Positions 36,659 through 44,856 of a DNA stretch of 64,000 bases are shown piece by piece. The notes below the pieces were generated by a model. It worked only from the letters and a program-made list of their open reading frames with translations, did no database searches and was not told the DNA's origin. The first letter of the stretch is position 1, and every line of letters begins with the position of its first letter. This DNA comes from Nostoc sp. NMS2. GTDB lineage: Bacteria > Cyanobacteriota > Cyanobacteriia > Cyanobacteriales > Nostocaceae. The stretch spans positions 1 through 64,000 of the forward strand of contig NZ_JABXKH010000047.1 of assembly GCF_017115105.1 (NCBI RefSeq), in the 5' to 3' direction. The position numbers and the translations under genes are program-made.

Positions 36659-38410
36659 ATGCTCAATGATAATACTAATAACAATTTGTTTTCTACTAAT
36701 AAAAGCTTAAATTTTAATTCAATTTCTTCGTCAGATACATTTAATACTAAGGATGACACCAGCCTCAACTTAAATAGACGTAGTAGCTACAACTCAGCCG
36801 ATTCTGATGTGCAGTTACTAAATAATAGTGACTCCAAAAATAGCAGTAACGCTACTACCAATGCTTTTACCACGCAAAGTTATAACTCCACCAATGGCTA
36901 TGGCTTAATTAATGCAGCAGCAGCCGTGGCTAAAGCTACTAATCAGAATACCTTTGCTGATGTTCCCGATCTTGGTGGTAATAATTGGGGAGCAGACCTT
37001 GTTAAAGCACCAGAAGTTTGGGCACAAGGATACACAGGTAAAGGTGTTGTTGTCGCTGTTGTAGATACTGGGGTTGACTATAATCACGAGGATTTAAGAA
37101 ATAATATTTGGACGAATAGCAAAGAAATTGCGGGTAACGGGATAGATGATGATGGCAATGGCTATATTGATGATAATTACGGCTGGAACTTTGCTGATAA
37201 AAACAACAACACCCTAGATAACAATGGTCATGGTACTCATGTTTCCGGCACGATCGCAGGAGAGAATAATAACTACGGTGTCACTGGTATTGCTTATGAT
37301 GCCAAGATTATGCCCGTCAAAGCTTTGAATGACTCTGGCTCTGGTTCCTATAGCTCCATATCTAAAGGTATTCGCTACGCTGTGGATAATGGAGCTAATG
37401 TGATTAACCTCAGTTTAGGAGGTACATCTGCCAATCGGACTCTAGAGTCAGCCATTAACTATGCCAGCAGCAAAGGAGTAATTGTCGTCATGGCAGCAGG
37501 GAATGATGGTGACTCATCACCAGACTATCCTGCCCGCTATGCATCCAAGACGGGAATTGCTGTTGGGGCAGTAGATAGAAATAATAATATGGCCGATTTC
37601 TCTAACCGCTCTGGAACAAATGAAATCTCTTATGTTACAGCCCCAGGAGTCAAGGTTTATTCATCAGTTCCGAATAATCAGTATGCCACTTATAGCGGCA
37701 CATCTATGGCTGCTCCCCACGTTGCTGGTGTAGTTGCCCTAATGCTCAGTGCTAACCCCAGCCTGACTGATGCCCAAGTACGTCAGATTGTGGCAGAAAC
37801 AGCAGAAAATAGCACACAAAGTACAACCTCACAAAATACAAGCTCTAGTTTAAATATTTCTAATGTCAATTCTCTGGCAAAGCAAGTGATGTCTACGAGG
37901 GGCTACACAGACATAGCAGGAAAGAGTTCACAAAATACAACCTCTAGTTTAAATTTAAATATTTCTAATGTCAGTTCTCTGGCAAAGCAGGTGATGTCTG
38001 GCGATAACCCGCTACATACAGACACACAAACCGCAAATTATATCACATCACAGACAATTTCTAGTTTTAATAATTTCGATGTCGCTCCTCTGATAAGTCA
38101 GACTATTACAGAAACGACAACATATCTCACGCCAGAGACTATTGCTAGTTTTAATAATTCTAATGTCGATTCTCTCATCGGTCAGGCAATGACAGAAACG
38201 ACAACATATCTCACGCCAGCCGAAGGTAATTCTGGATTAGGCAATCCAGAATTATGGTCACAATTCCAAAACTATGAAAAGATTCTGGGCAGTATCAGTA
38301 TAGATAGCAATGATGATAATAAAAATGAGAATAATCCTGATTTTGGGAAACTACTAGAGGGAATGCAAAAACAAATAGAGCAGTATAAAAAGTTCTTAGG
38401 TATCGCTTAA
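36659..38410 (+). CDS. Subtilisin-like serine protease (S8), probable type I secretion cargo
   Basis: This 583-residue protein lacks a Sec signal. The N-terminal ~85 residues are Asn/Ser-rich. Residues ~80-125 (YGLINAAAAVAKA, then PDLGGNNWGADLVKAPEVWA) lead into the protease domain (~120-385). The triad is intact: Asp in VAVVDTGVDYNH, His in NGHGTHVSG, Ser in SGTSMAAPHVAG. The C-terminal ~190 residues contain four imperfect repeats of the type (S/N)SLNISNVxSLAKQVMS. They are not RTX and may serve as a secretion or localisation signal. It sits between the exporter and HlyD, which argues for export by that system. Confidence 0.9.
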   Translation: MLNDNTNNNLFSTNKSLNFNSISSSDTFNTKDDTSLNLNRRSSYNSADSDVQLLNNSDSKNSSNATTNAFTTQSYNSTNGYGLINAAAAVAKATNQNTFADVPDLGGNNWGADLVKAPEVWAQGYTGKGVVVAVVDTGVDYNHEDLRNNIWTNSKEIAGNGIDDDGNGYIDDNYGWNFADKNNNTLDNNGHGTHVSGTIAGENNNYGVTGIAYDAKIMPVKALNDSGSGSYSSISKGIRYAVDNGANVINLSLGGTSANRTLESAINYASSKGVIVVMAAGNDGDSSPDYPARYASKTGIAVGAVDRNNNMADFSNRSGTNEISYVTAPGVKVYSSVPNNQYATYSGTSMAAPHVAGVVALMLSANPSLTDAQVRQIVAETAENSTQSTTSQNTSSSLNISNVNSLAKQVMSTRGYTDIAGKSSQNTTSSLNLNISNVSSLAKQVMSGDNPLHTDTQTANYITSQTISSFNNFDVAPLISQTITETTTYLTPETIASFNNSNVDSLIGQAMTETTTYLTPAEGNSGLGNPELWSQFQNYEKILGSISIDSNDDNKNENNPDFGKLLEGMQKQIEQYKKFLGIA

Positions 38411-38494
38411 AAATTATAGCGATTTGTAGTTGAGTCAAATACTGTTCGGTTAGAAAAATCAACCAACCCGCTTGTCTGTTATGAATTAATTTAG

Positions 38495-38515
38495 GGGTTT
38501 AGCAATGCTAAACCC
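38495..38515. terminator. Small palindrome GGGTTTAGC/GCTAAACCC
   Basis: The 9-bp stem has a 3-base loop. It lies 85 bases after the subtilase stop and could terminate it. It belongs to the same family as the palindrome at 12754. Confidence 0.5.
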
Positions 38516-38518
38516 TTA

Positions 38519-38806
38519 TACCAATTTTTTATGAAGCTGCATAGAATTCGATCCCCCCTAGCCCACGCCAGTCGCTCCACTACAGCGCTTCTCTGCGAGA
38601 CGCTTTGCGAACGCGCATCCTGCGGCGGGGGAAACCCCTGTTCCCGCGCTGGCTCTCCTTAATAAGGGGGGAACCGGAAAAACATCTATCAGTCCCCCAA
38701 TTTATCGGGGAGCCACTGCGGGAACAGGGGTCTCCCCAAATGAGGCAAGTGGCGTGGATTTAGGGGGATCAAGATATGTGCAACTTTACATTAAATTGGT
38801 ATTACG
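38519..38806. mobile_element. MITE-like element with 'accaattt'/'gatccccc' inverted ends
   Basis: The left end 'taccaatttttt..gatcccccctag' and the right end '..tagggggatc..aaattggta' are inverted copies about 290 bases apart. The interior holds a GC-rich palindromic patch ('gggaaacccctgttcccgc' against 'gcgggaacaggggtctcccc'). There is no coding capacity. Confidence 0.55.
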
Positions 38807-38878
38807 TTTTAGGTGTGGTTTGTGAGATGCGTAGGCATCGCTTTTGAAATAGCTATAAGAACAAGAGAGGCTACAAAC

Positions 38879-40375
38879 CTACCTAACAGAAAATGCCTCA
38901 TTGAACCGCCGTGTTACAGGCTCAGTAATGAATGTCAAAATTGACTTTTTACGAGTGACAATTTCACCCGTAGCAGACATCCCTGGTGTAAATTCTACCT
39001 CTTGACCACGCACATTAACTGAATGTTTATTTAGCTTAATTCTTGTAGGAAAAACTAAGCCCAATTCTTTATCAATAATTGCATTTGGACTAATTTGCAT
39101 GACTTCGCCATCCACAATCCCAAATTCCTGGAAGGGGAAAGTCGCCATTTTCACTTTTGCCTTCATTCCTTGACGAATAAACCCAATATCGCGGTTAAGA
39201 ACTTTCACCTCTAGAAGCATTTCTTCCCCTTCCGGCAAAATTGATACCAATTCTTCACCAGATTGGACTGGCCCCTTGGTGGCTTTGACTCTGTAAATAG
39301 TACCGGCAACGGGAGCCTCAATTGTTTCTAAAGCTTGCTGCTTCCTCGCCTGCTCTAATTGACCTTGAACAGTTGTCAGTTCTTCTTTACGCTTGTTGAA
39401 CTGGGTTAAAATTTCACTTTGGCGTTCTGATGCTACACGCTGGGCCTGACTGCGGGCAGCGTTGTAAGCTTGTTCTGCTTGGTGAATTTCTTGGGCTTGG
39501 GCAGCAATATCTTTTTCTAATGATGTGACTTTATCTTGAGCCTCTGTTATTCTATTTTGGGCGTTAATAACTTCATCTTGCGATCTGGTAATTTCTGTCT
39601 TTGCACGAGTCAATCTTTCTTGAGCATCCAAGTAATCGACACGAGGTACAGCACCAGGAGTAATCAGGGTGCGTAAGCTTTTTTCCCTTTCTTGTGCAAG
39701 TGCCAAATTACTTTCAATTTTAATTCGGATGCTGTCTGCGTTGATAAGGTTGGTTTTGGAATTCGCAAAGCTGCTTTTGGCATTAACTAAGTTGTCTTGC
39801 AATCGAGTCAAGCGGACTTTGGCTTGATTGATGAGTGCTATTTGGCGATTTGCTTCTGCTTCTGCTCCTGCTTGACGCGCTTGGTAGTCTTGCAGACGGG
39901 AAGTTAAAAGTTCATCTTGTAGTTTCGTCCCAGTAGTTTTGCCTCCAATACGTTCTGCATCCAAACGTTGCAAATCATCTTGAATCAATTTAGTTGATTT
40001 GGCTAGGCGGGAAACATCAGTTATTTGCAAGTCAGGGTCTTTTTGAATCAGAATTTGACCTTTGGTAACGCGATCGCCTTCTTGCACTTTAACGGCGACA
40101 ATTGACCCCCCACCCAAGGATGTCACCGGTCTTACCTGTGTGGAAGCAATTAATTCTCCTGGTGCTGTTGCTACTTCATCTATTTGGGAGAAATTCGCCC
40201 AAGCGATCGCTCCAAATACGATGACGCTCATTGTTCCCGCTAATAATCTCGTGTACAGGGGTGGTAATTCCTGTACCGCCTTCCCCAATTCATAAGTGAG
40301 TTGTTCCTCTGGTTGGGCGAATCGCTCTTTTGTCTGACGTGCTTGAGCAGCATTTACAGCTAGGGATGATTTCAT
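38879..40375 (-). CDS. HlyD-family membrane fusion protein of type I secretion
   Basis: This periplasmic adaptor links the ABC exporter to a TolC-type channel. It has 498 residues. One transmembrane helix is at about 45-65 (LLAGTMSVIVFGAIAWANFS). A lipoyl-like half motif follows (GGGSIVAVKVQEGDRVTKGQ). A long coiled coil occupies ~120-350, and the second lipoyl half is IEAPVAGTIYRVKATKGPVQ, followed by the beta-barrel. It is convergent with the subtilase rather than in an operon with the exporter. A TolC homologue is not in the window. Confidence 0.92.
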   Translation of the reverse strand: MKSSLAVNAAQARQTKERFAQPEEQLTYELGKAVQELPPLYTRLLAGTMSVIVFGAIAWANFSQIDEVATAPGELIASTQVRPVTSLGGGSIVAVKVQEGDRVTKGQILIQKDPDLQITDVSRLAKSTKLIQDDLQRLDAERIGGKTTGTKLQDELLTSRLQDYQARQAGAEAEANRQIALINQAKVRLTRLQDNLVNAKSSFANSKTNLINADSIRIKIESNLALAQEREKSLRTLITPGAVPRVDYLDAQERLTRAKTEITRSQDEVINAQNRITEAQDKVTSLEKDIAAQAQEIHQAEQAYNAARSQAQRVASERQSEILTQFNKRKEELTTVQGQLEQARKQQALETIEAPVAGTIYRVKATKGPVQSGEELVSILPEGEEMLLEVKVLNRDIGFIRQGMKAKVKMATFPFQEFGIVDGEVMQISPNAIIDKELGLVFPTRIKLNKHSVNVRGQEVEFTPGMSATGEIVTRKKSILTFITEPVTRRFNEAFSVR

Positions 40376-40574
40376 AGAATTTTAAATTGGGGAATGGGGA
40401 ATGGGGAATGGGGAGTGGGGAATGGGGAATGGGGGGATGAGGGGGACAAGGGGGACAAGGGGGACAAGGGGGAATTATTAAAATTAAGTCTCTCCCTTGT
40501 CTCTTTTCCATGCTCCCTAGAATGGGAAGTGGTGAGTGGTGGATATTAAAATTCCCTATTCCCCACTCCCTAAT
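40376..40574. repeat. Purine/pyrimidine-biased intergenic repeats
   Basis: Tandem 'ggggaatgggga' and 'gggggacaagg' units fill the spacer between HlyD and the SDR gene, both on the minus strand. Confidence 0.7.
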
Positions 40575-41450
40575 TTAAACTGCTAGATAACGCCGCAAAA
40601 AGTTTTCTAATGTCTCCAATTGGAAGTTAAAAATTGCTTCTAAATTGGCAATTTCATCTTTTGTACAGAAAAATTCATTTGCTAGCAATGTGCGATAAGT
40701 TCCTAAAGCTTTTTGGATTTGGGGATTAAATAAACCCAATGCACCTTGTAACCCATCAATAAAAAATAGTGGTGAATTAATTATTACTGGCTCTTTGGCG
40801 AAAATCCGACCAAAAATCCGGGGAATATCTTCTCGTAATAAAATCTCCGGGCCTCCCACTGGTAAAATCTGGTTACGAGCGCCTGCAACAGTCACAGAAT
40901 CCACTACTATCCTTGCCAAATCATCGGTACTGACAATTGAGGTACGGTTTTTGCGATCGCCAATCAGCAGATACAATCCCGTTTCCCGAAATCGTTCTAC
41001 CAGTGGCAGCAAGTTAGATGCTAATCCAGATGGGCGTAAAATTGTGTAATTTAAGCCACTAGCTGCCAAATATCGCTCTACTGCTCGTTTAGCTTTGAAC
41101 ACAGGAGCGTCTTCATATCCGCGATCGGCTCCCAATACCGAAATGAAGACAAAATGCTCTACGCCATTGGCTTTTGCTTGGTCAATCAGTTCAATATTGG
41201 CGCGGTAATCTAAGGATAAAGCATCGCTATCAGAACCGTGGGCGCTGATAATATACTTCACACCTTGAGTAGCTTTTTGAATATCTTTTTCCCGCAGCAA
41301 ATCACCGATAAAGATTTCTGCACCCCGGTGTTCTAACTCGCTGTAGCGCGAGGTAAGGCGAACAAATGCCCGCACAGACTGTTCTCGTTGCCGAAGAAGT
41401 CGGACAACTCTACGACCAATTCCTCCCGTTGCTCCAGTTACTAGAAACAT
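40575..41450 (-). CDS. NAD(P)H-binding atypical SDR protein
   Basis: The 291-residue protein starts MFLVTGATGGIGRRVVRLLR, the Rossmann glycine motif of NmrA-like atypical SDRs. It has HFVFISVLGADRGYE and YLAASGLNYTILRPSG in the expected places. Relatives in cyanobacteria and plastids (Ycf39/HCF173-like) aid photosystem assembly, but this one is not assigned. It appears monocistronic. Confidence 0.85.
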   Translation of the reverse strand: MFLVTGATGGIGRRVVRLLRQREQSVRAFVRLTSRYSELEHRGAEIFIGDLLREKDIQKATQGVKYIISAHGSDSDALSLDYRANIELIDQAKANGVEHFVFISVLGADRGYEDAPVFKAKRAVERYLAASGLNYTILRPSGLASNLLPLVERFRETGLYLLIGDRKNRTSIVSTDDLARIVVDSVTVAGARNQILPVGGPEILLREDIPRIFGRIFAKEPVIINSPLFFIDGLQGALGLFNPQIQKALGTYRTLLANEFFCTKDEIANLEAIFNFQLETLENFLRRYLAV

Positions 41451-41624
41451 ATAAATACCTAAATTGAATAGTTGCAGCGTTTTTAGTTGTCAAAATGCTC
41501 GATATATGCTCAAAATATCCTCACGCCAACTAAGCCAATTGGTCACACCTTATTTATCTTAATACTTCAAAAATAGATCCCCCACATCCTTGTAGATGCA
41601 GGGGATAGGTTAATAGAATTAGTT

Positions 41625-41720
41625 TTACTGGCTCAAGAAGTCGATAGCTTGTTCAAGCGACATCTTAGTCTTGTACAAATTCAGCAGATTTTCTTGCTGA
41701 TATCGGTCAGGATAGCTCAT
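41625..41720 (-). CDS. 31-residue ORF downstream of the SAP-like gene
   Basis: The frame MSYPDRYQQENLLNLYKTKM continues to a stop after 31 residues and looks helical. Its ATG overlaps the end of the SAP-like gene by 14 bases, suggesting coupled translation. It is very short; codon use and the overlap are the only support. Confidence 0.4.
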   Translation of the reverse strand: MSYPDRYQQENLLNLYKTKMSLEQAIDFLSQ

Positions 41721-42003
41721 TTTTCTGCCCTCTAAAGTTATCCGAATCAGTGCTGCTTGCTTCATCTGTGGGTGAATTCATCTCCTCAATGGCAGAACTG
41801 ATTACCTGGATAGCGTTAAAGTTAGGGGATTTTAACCCTTTACCTAGCTTCATTTGTTGGAGCGCTAAAAGTGGAAATGCCATCAGAGTTACGATGTACG
41901 AGGTTTTGTATCCTGCATTCCCGGTAGGTTTGACACCGTATCTCCGACACAAATCGCGTAATTCTTTAATAGTCTTGATTTCAAGTTCAGAGCGCGTGAA
42001 CAT
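41707..42003 (-). CDS. Small SAP-like domain protein
   Basis: It has 98 residues from the ATG at 42003; a longer frame from 42081 is possible but less likely. The N-terminus (EIKTIKELRDLCRRYGVKPT, then GYKTSYIVTLM) fits a SAP/LEM-like helix-turn-helix DNA-binding motif. The C-terminus is acidic and serine-rich. It is divergent from a small RHH gene 130 bases away, and together they look like a mobile- or plasmid-derived regulatory pair. Function is unknown. Confidence 0.6.
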   Translation of the reverse strand: MFTRSELEIKTIKELRDLCRRYGVKPTGNAGYKTSYIVTLMAFPLLALQQMKLGKGLKSPNFNAIQVISSAIEEMNSPTDEASSTDSDNFRGQKNELS

Positions 42004-42132
42004 AAAATAGTAGTGTCCATTTTTTGAATTGGATATTGGTGGTTGTACTTCCGGCAAGTTGTTGCAACCACTGAAAAACAATTTAATCTGCTGCCTACCA
42101 GTGATTCAAATTATATTTATATTTCTACATAA

Positions 42133-42321
42133 ATGCCTAACCCTAAAGGTCATTCAGAAAATTTAAAACCATTTAAATCAGAGAGGGAAGAATCTTTAAG
42201 TGAGCGTCTTAACTTACGTGTCACAAAAACTATGAAGGAAGAACTATCTACAAAGGATGATCCTCCAGAATTTTGTCGTCGTGCAATCCAGGAAGCATTA
42301 GAGAAAGATAAAGAGAAGTAA
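42133..42321 (+). CDS. 62-residue RHH-like DNA-binding protein
   Basis: The protein reads MPNPKGHSENLKPFKSEREE, then LSERLNLRVTKTMKEELSTK and FCRRAIQEALEK. The beta strand plus two helices match the ribbon-helix-helix pattern. A palindrome and tandem repeats begin 50 bases after its stop. It may bind those repeats, which is inference. Confidence 0.7.
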   Translation: MPNPKGHSENLKPFKSEREESLSERLNLRVTKTMKEELSTKDDPPEFCRRAIQEALEKDKEK

Positions 42322-42370
42322 TCTCAAAGGGATAGTTGTCACGAGTGTGGGAATTACTGGAATGAGTCAG

Positions 42371-42531
42371 TAATCAAGCATATTGAGAAAGCAATATGCT
42401 TGATTACTTGCGGAAAACACCAAAATGAGAAAGTAAATACAGCTTTTGAGTAAGTAAAAGCTGATTTTACTTGCGGAAAACACTGAAATGAGAAAGTAAA
42501 CACAGCTTTTGAATAAGTAAAAGCTCATTTT
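42371..42531. repeat. Perfect 15-bp inverted repeat plus two 63-bp tandem units
   Basis: A perfect inverted repeat, TAATCAAGCATATTG/CAATATGCTTGATTA (42371-42406), is followed by two 63-bp direct repeats starting ACTTGCGGAAAACAC at 42406 and 42469. Each contains a hairpin AGCTTTT..AAAAGCT, and a third partial unit follows. It resembles an operator or centromere-like array. The antisense frame across it is composed entirely of the repeats. Confidence 0.75.
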
Positions 42532-42612
42532 GAGTAAGTCAAATGCCATTTTGCTTACTAAATTCGACTTGATCCATTTTTTCAATGCATTAACTACTAA
42601 CTTAAGTTCAAT

Positions 42613-42710
42613 ACAGACCTAACCCCCAACCCCTTCCCTGCAAGGGAAGGGGAGTAAAACTCAAAGCCTCTCTCCTTTTAGGAGAGAGGTTTGGAGAGAG
42701 GTCAGATTGT
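42613..42710. repeat. Second copy of the 'cctaacccccaacccc' repeat
   Basis: It matches the interior of the element at 6348-6495, including the CCCTTCCCTGCAAGGGAAGGGG palindrome, and also carries 'cctctctccttttaggagag'. The outer terminal repeats are absent. Confidence 0.65.
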
Positions 42711-42825
42711 ATTTTTCCCAATTTACAATCCCCCCACATCTTTGTAGATGCAGGGGGAGTATTAACAATTCAAAATTGTTTTAGATGGGGATTTAAACGC
42801 TTTGTGCAAGCAGCCCATTTCAAAA

Positions 42826-43728
42826 CTATTCAGATGCTTTATTATTAGCCCTATTAGCACGCGCCTCAGCCGAAGCCATCACCTCATCCATATTCTCTAG
42901 CACTTCACCAGGGAAATTTTCCAAAACTCTGGTAGAAAGAGCAACCCGCCCTTTACCTTCATCCAAGTCAATAATTACAGCTTTAATTGGCTGACCAACT
43001 TGAAATACCTTTTCTAAAGAATCAATGAATTTTTGGCTTACCTGTTTGATATGAAGCAAAGCCCCCATACCATTTAAATCGACAAACACACCAAAAGGTT
43101 TGATACCAGTCACTTTACCTTCCACCAGTTGACCTAGTTCTAATAAGCTGAAGTTGCTAGAACGAGTTGCTAAACGCTGAGAAAGGATGAGTTTATTGGT
43201 GTTTTTATTAATTTCCAAAAAGCCCACAGTCAGATTTTGACCTTTGAGTGCGTCTAAGTTATCACGTTCTGCGAGGTGCGATCGCGGAATAAACCCCCGC
43301 AAAGAGAGAATATCGACGGTGACACCACCTTTATTCACACCCATAACCCGTACTTGCACAGTCTGAGCATTTTCCTGCATTTCGGCCAGTCGTTCCCAGA
43401 TGTGCTGAATTTCCAACTGCTTGCGAGAAAGGGTGACTTGACCTTCTGCATCCTGATCTCGGATAATCAAAAACTGCATTTCTTCTTGCAATGGCAGCAC
43501 CTCCGATAAATCGGTAACTGCTCTCAAAGAAGCCTCATCGCGCGGTAGAAAAGCTGACGACTTGCCACCAATATCCACATAAGCTCCATCATGGTCAAGT
43601 TGGAACACTTTGCCATGTACAACCTGTCCTTTTTGAAACTGGTAGTCGTGTTTTTCTAGTGCTTTGGCAAAATCGTCCATTGTAAATGACGAATTGGCTG
43701 TTTGAGAAAGTTTCGATTCGGAATTCAT
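42826..43728 (-). CDS. rpsA: 30S ribosomal protein S1 (three-S1-domain cyanobacterial form)
   Basis: This protein mediates mRNA binding by the ribosome. It has 300 residues with three S1 folds at about 32-105 (GQVVHGKVFQLDHDGAYVDI), 120-185 (VRVMGVNKGGVTVDILSLRG) and 200-272 (GQLVEGKVTGIKPFGVFVDL). The short three-domain form is typical of cyanobacteria, which usually have two copies (rps1A and rps1B). The length and N-terminus suggest the shorter rps1B type, but I am not certain. Confidence 0.85.
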   Translation of the reverse strand: MNSESKLSQTANSSFTMDDFAKALEKHDYQFQKGQVVHGKVFQLDHDGAYVDIGGKSSAFLPRDEASLRAVTDLSEVLPLQEEMQFLIIRDQDAEGQVTLSRKQLEIQHIWERLAEMQENAQTVQVRVMGVNKGGVTVDILSLRGFIPRSHLAERDNLDALKGQNLTVGFLEINKNTNKLILSQRLATRSSNFSLLELGQLVEGKVTGIKPFGVFVDLNGMGALLHIKQVSQKFIDSLEKVFQVGQPIKAVIIDLDEGKGRVALSTRVLENFPGEVLENMDEVMASAEARANRANNKASE

Positions 43729-43850
43729 GACTTTTGAAGATTAATTTTTATTTGAGCTAATGCCATTGAAGTTTAGATTGTCTATTTGTCATTTGTCAGT
43801 TTTCCTTTGCAAATAACAAATGACCAATGACGAACTTGGTTGCATGGTTT
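43729..43850. repeat. 'tcatttgtca'/'caaatgacc' repeats
   Basis: Short inverted units ('tttgtcatttgtcag' and 'aaataacaaatgacc') occupy the spacer between two minus-strand genes. Confidence 0.6.
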
Positions 43851-44591
43851 TTAGATCAGTTGACCAAAAAGTTGTTTCACCTGCTCCCAAGCATCGGCTG
43901 CCGCTTTAGGATTATAACTGGCACGAAGGTCACAGAAAAATCCGTGATCAGCTCCATCGTAGCGAAACAAACGATGAGGAATTTTATATTTTTCTAACTC
44001 TGCTTCAATCTGATCTACTTGTTCGGGTGGAATGCTAGCATCTTCTTTACCAAAGAAGGCATAAAGAGTGCCTGGAATTTCTTTGGTGCGGGTGATAGTG
44101 GGTGCTACACCTCCTGGGGTGCGGGTGGTAATTCCAGCGCCGTAGAAGGAAGCTGTAGCTTTAATATCTGGTAAGGTGGCTGCAAGATATGCGACATGAC
44201 CGCCAAAACAGAAGCCAATACAACCAAAGCCGTCTTTTTTGACTTGGGGCAGATTTTTGAGGTAGTCAATTGCTAATTGAATATCGCTCAATAACTCAGA
44301 TGCTTGAGTTTGCGCGGCATAACCTCTGCCGATTTTAATATCTTCGGATGTGTATCCGGCTTCAAAGCCAGGAGCAGTGCGTTGAAAAAGTGCAGGTGCG
44401 ATCGCTACATACCCAAGTTTGGCAATCCGTTCTGTAACATCCCGAATGTGAACGTTAACACCAAAAATCTCTTGTAATACCACCACTCCTGGATAAGCTC
44501 CAGGTTCTTTTGGTTCTGCCAAATAAGCTGATACTGGAATATTATCTTGCAAAAGATTAACCGTTGTGGTAATTATTGCTTGCTCTGCCAT
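43851..44591 (-). CDS. Dienelactone hydrolase family protein
   Basis: This 246-residue alpha/beta hydrolase shows the DLH nucleophile elbow with Cys (GCIGFCFGGHV, near residue 123) and the C-terminal Asp/His (FRYDGADHGFFCD). The Glu-containing LQEIFGVN near 40 matches the family. Known members hydrolyse dienelactone in chlorocatechol degradation, but cyanobacterial homologues are mostly uncharacterised. It is divergent from the GntR gene. Confidence 0.9.
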   Translation of the reverse strand: MAEQAIITTTVNLLQDNIPVSAYLAEPKEPGAYPGVVVLQEIFGVNVHIRDVTERIAKLGYVAIAPALFQRTAPGFEAGYTSEDIKIGRGYAAQTQASELLSDIQLAIDYLKNLPQVKKDGFGCIGFCFGGHVAYLAATLPDIKATASFYGAGITTRTPGGVAPTITRTKEIPGTLYAFFGKEDASIPPEQVDQIEAELEKYKIPHRLFRYDGADHGFFCDLRASYNPKAAADAWEQVKQLFGQLI

Positions 44592-44856
44592 AATAATTTT
44601 TACCAGTGTTATGTGATTAACGGTGTGTTTGTTTGATATAACTATGCCAGTATGCCGAGGTTATTTCCAATAAAATTACCAAATACCATAGTGAGCAGAT
44701 TAAAAATTTCTACCAGAAAAATTTTATTTGTAAATCAAATATTTGATATGTAGCAAATACAGCTGGTCACTAAAGGAGTGCTGGATATAAAAGTAATACT
44801 TAATACCTAAAAAACAGCACTCATCACTCAGCACTTAGTATTCAGGAGGTTTGGTG

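Larger units (their letters stand above)
38411..38878. other. Convergent spacer filled with palindromes
   Basis: Between the subtilase and the convergent HlyD gene lie a small palindrome (38495) and a MITE-like element (38519-38806). No gene is supported. Confidence 0.5.

Noticed and set aside
42367-42585. 72-residue minus frame (YFLISVFSAS repeats)
   Set aside because: It is wholly composed of the palindrome and 63-bp tandem repeats, with no ribosome site or start context.
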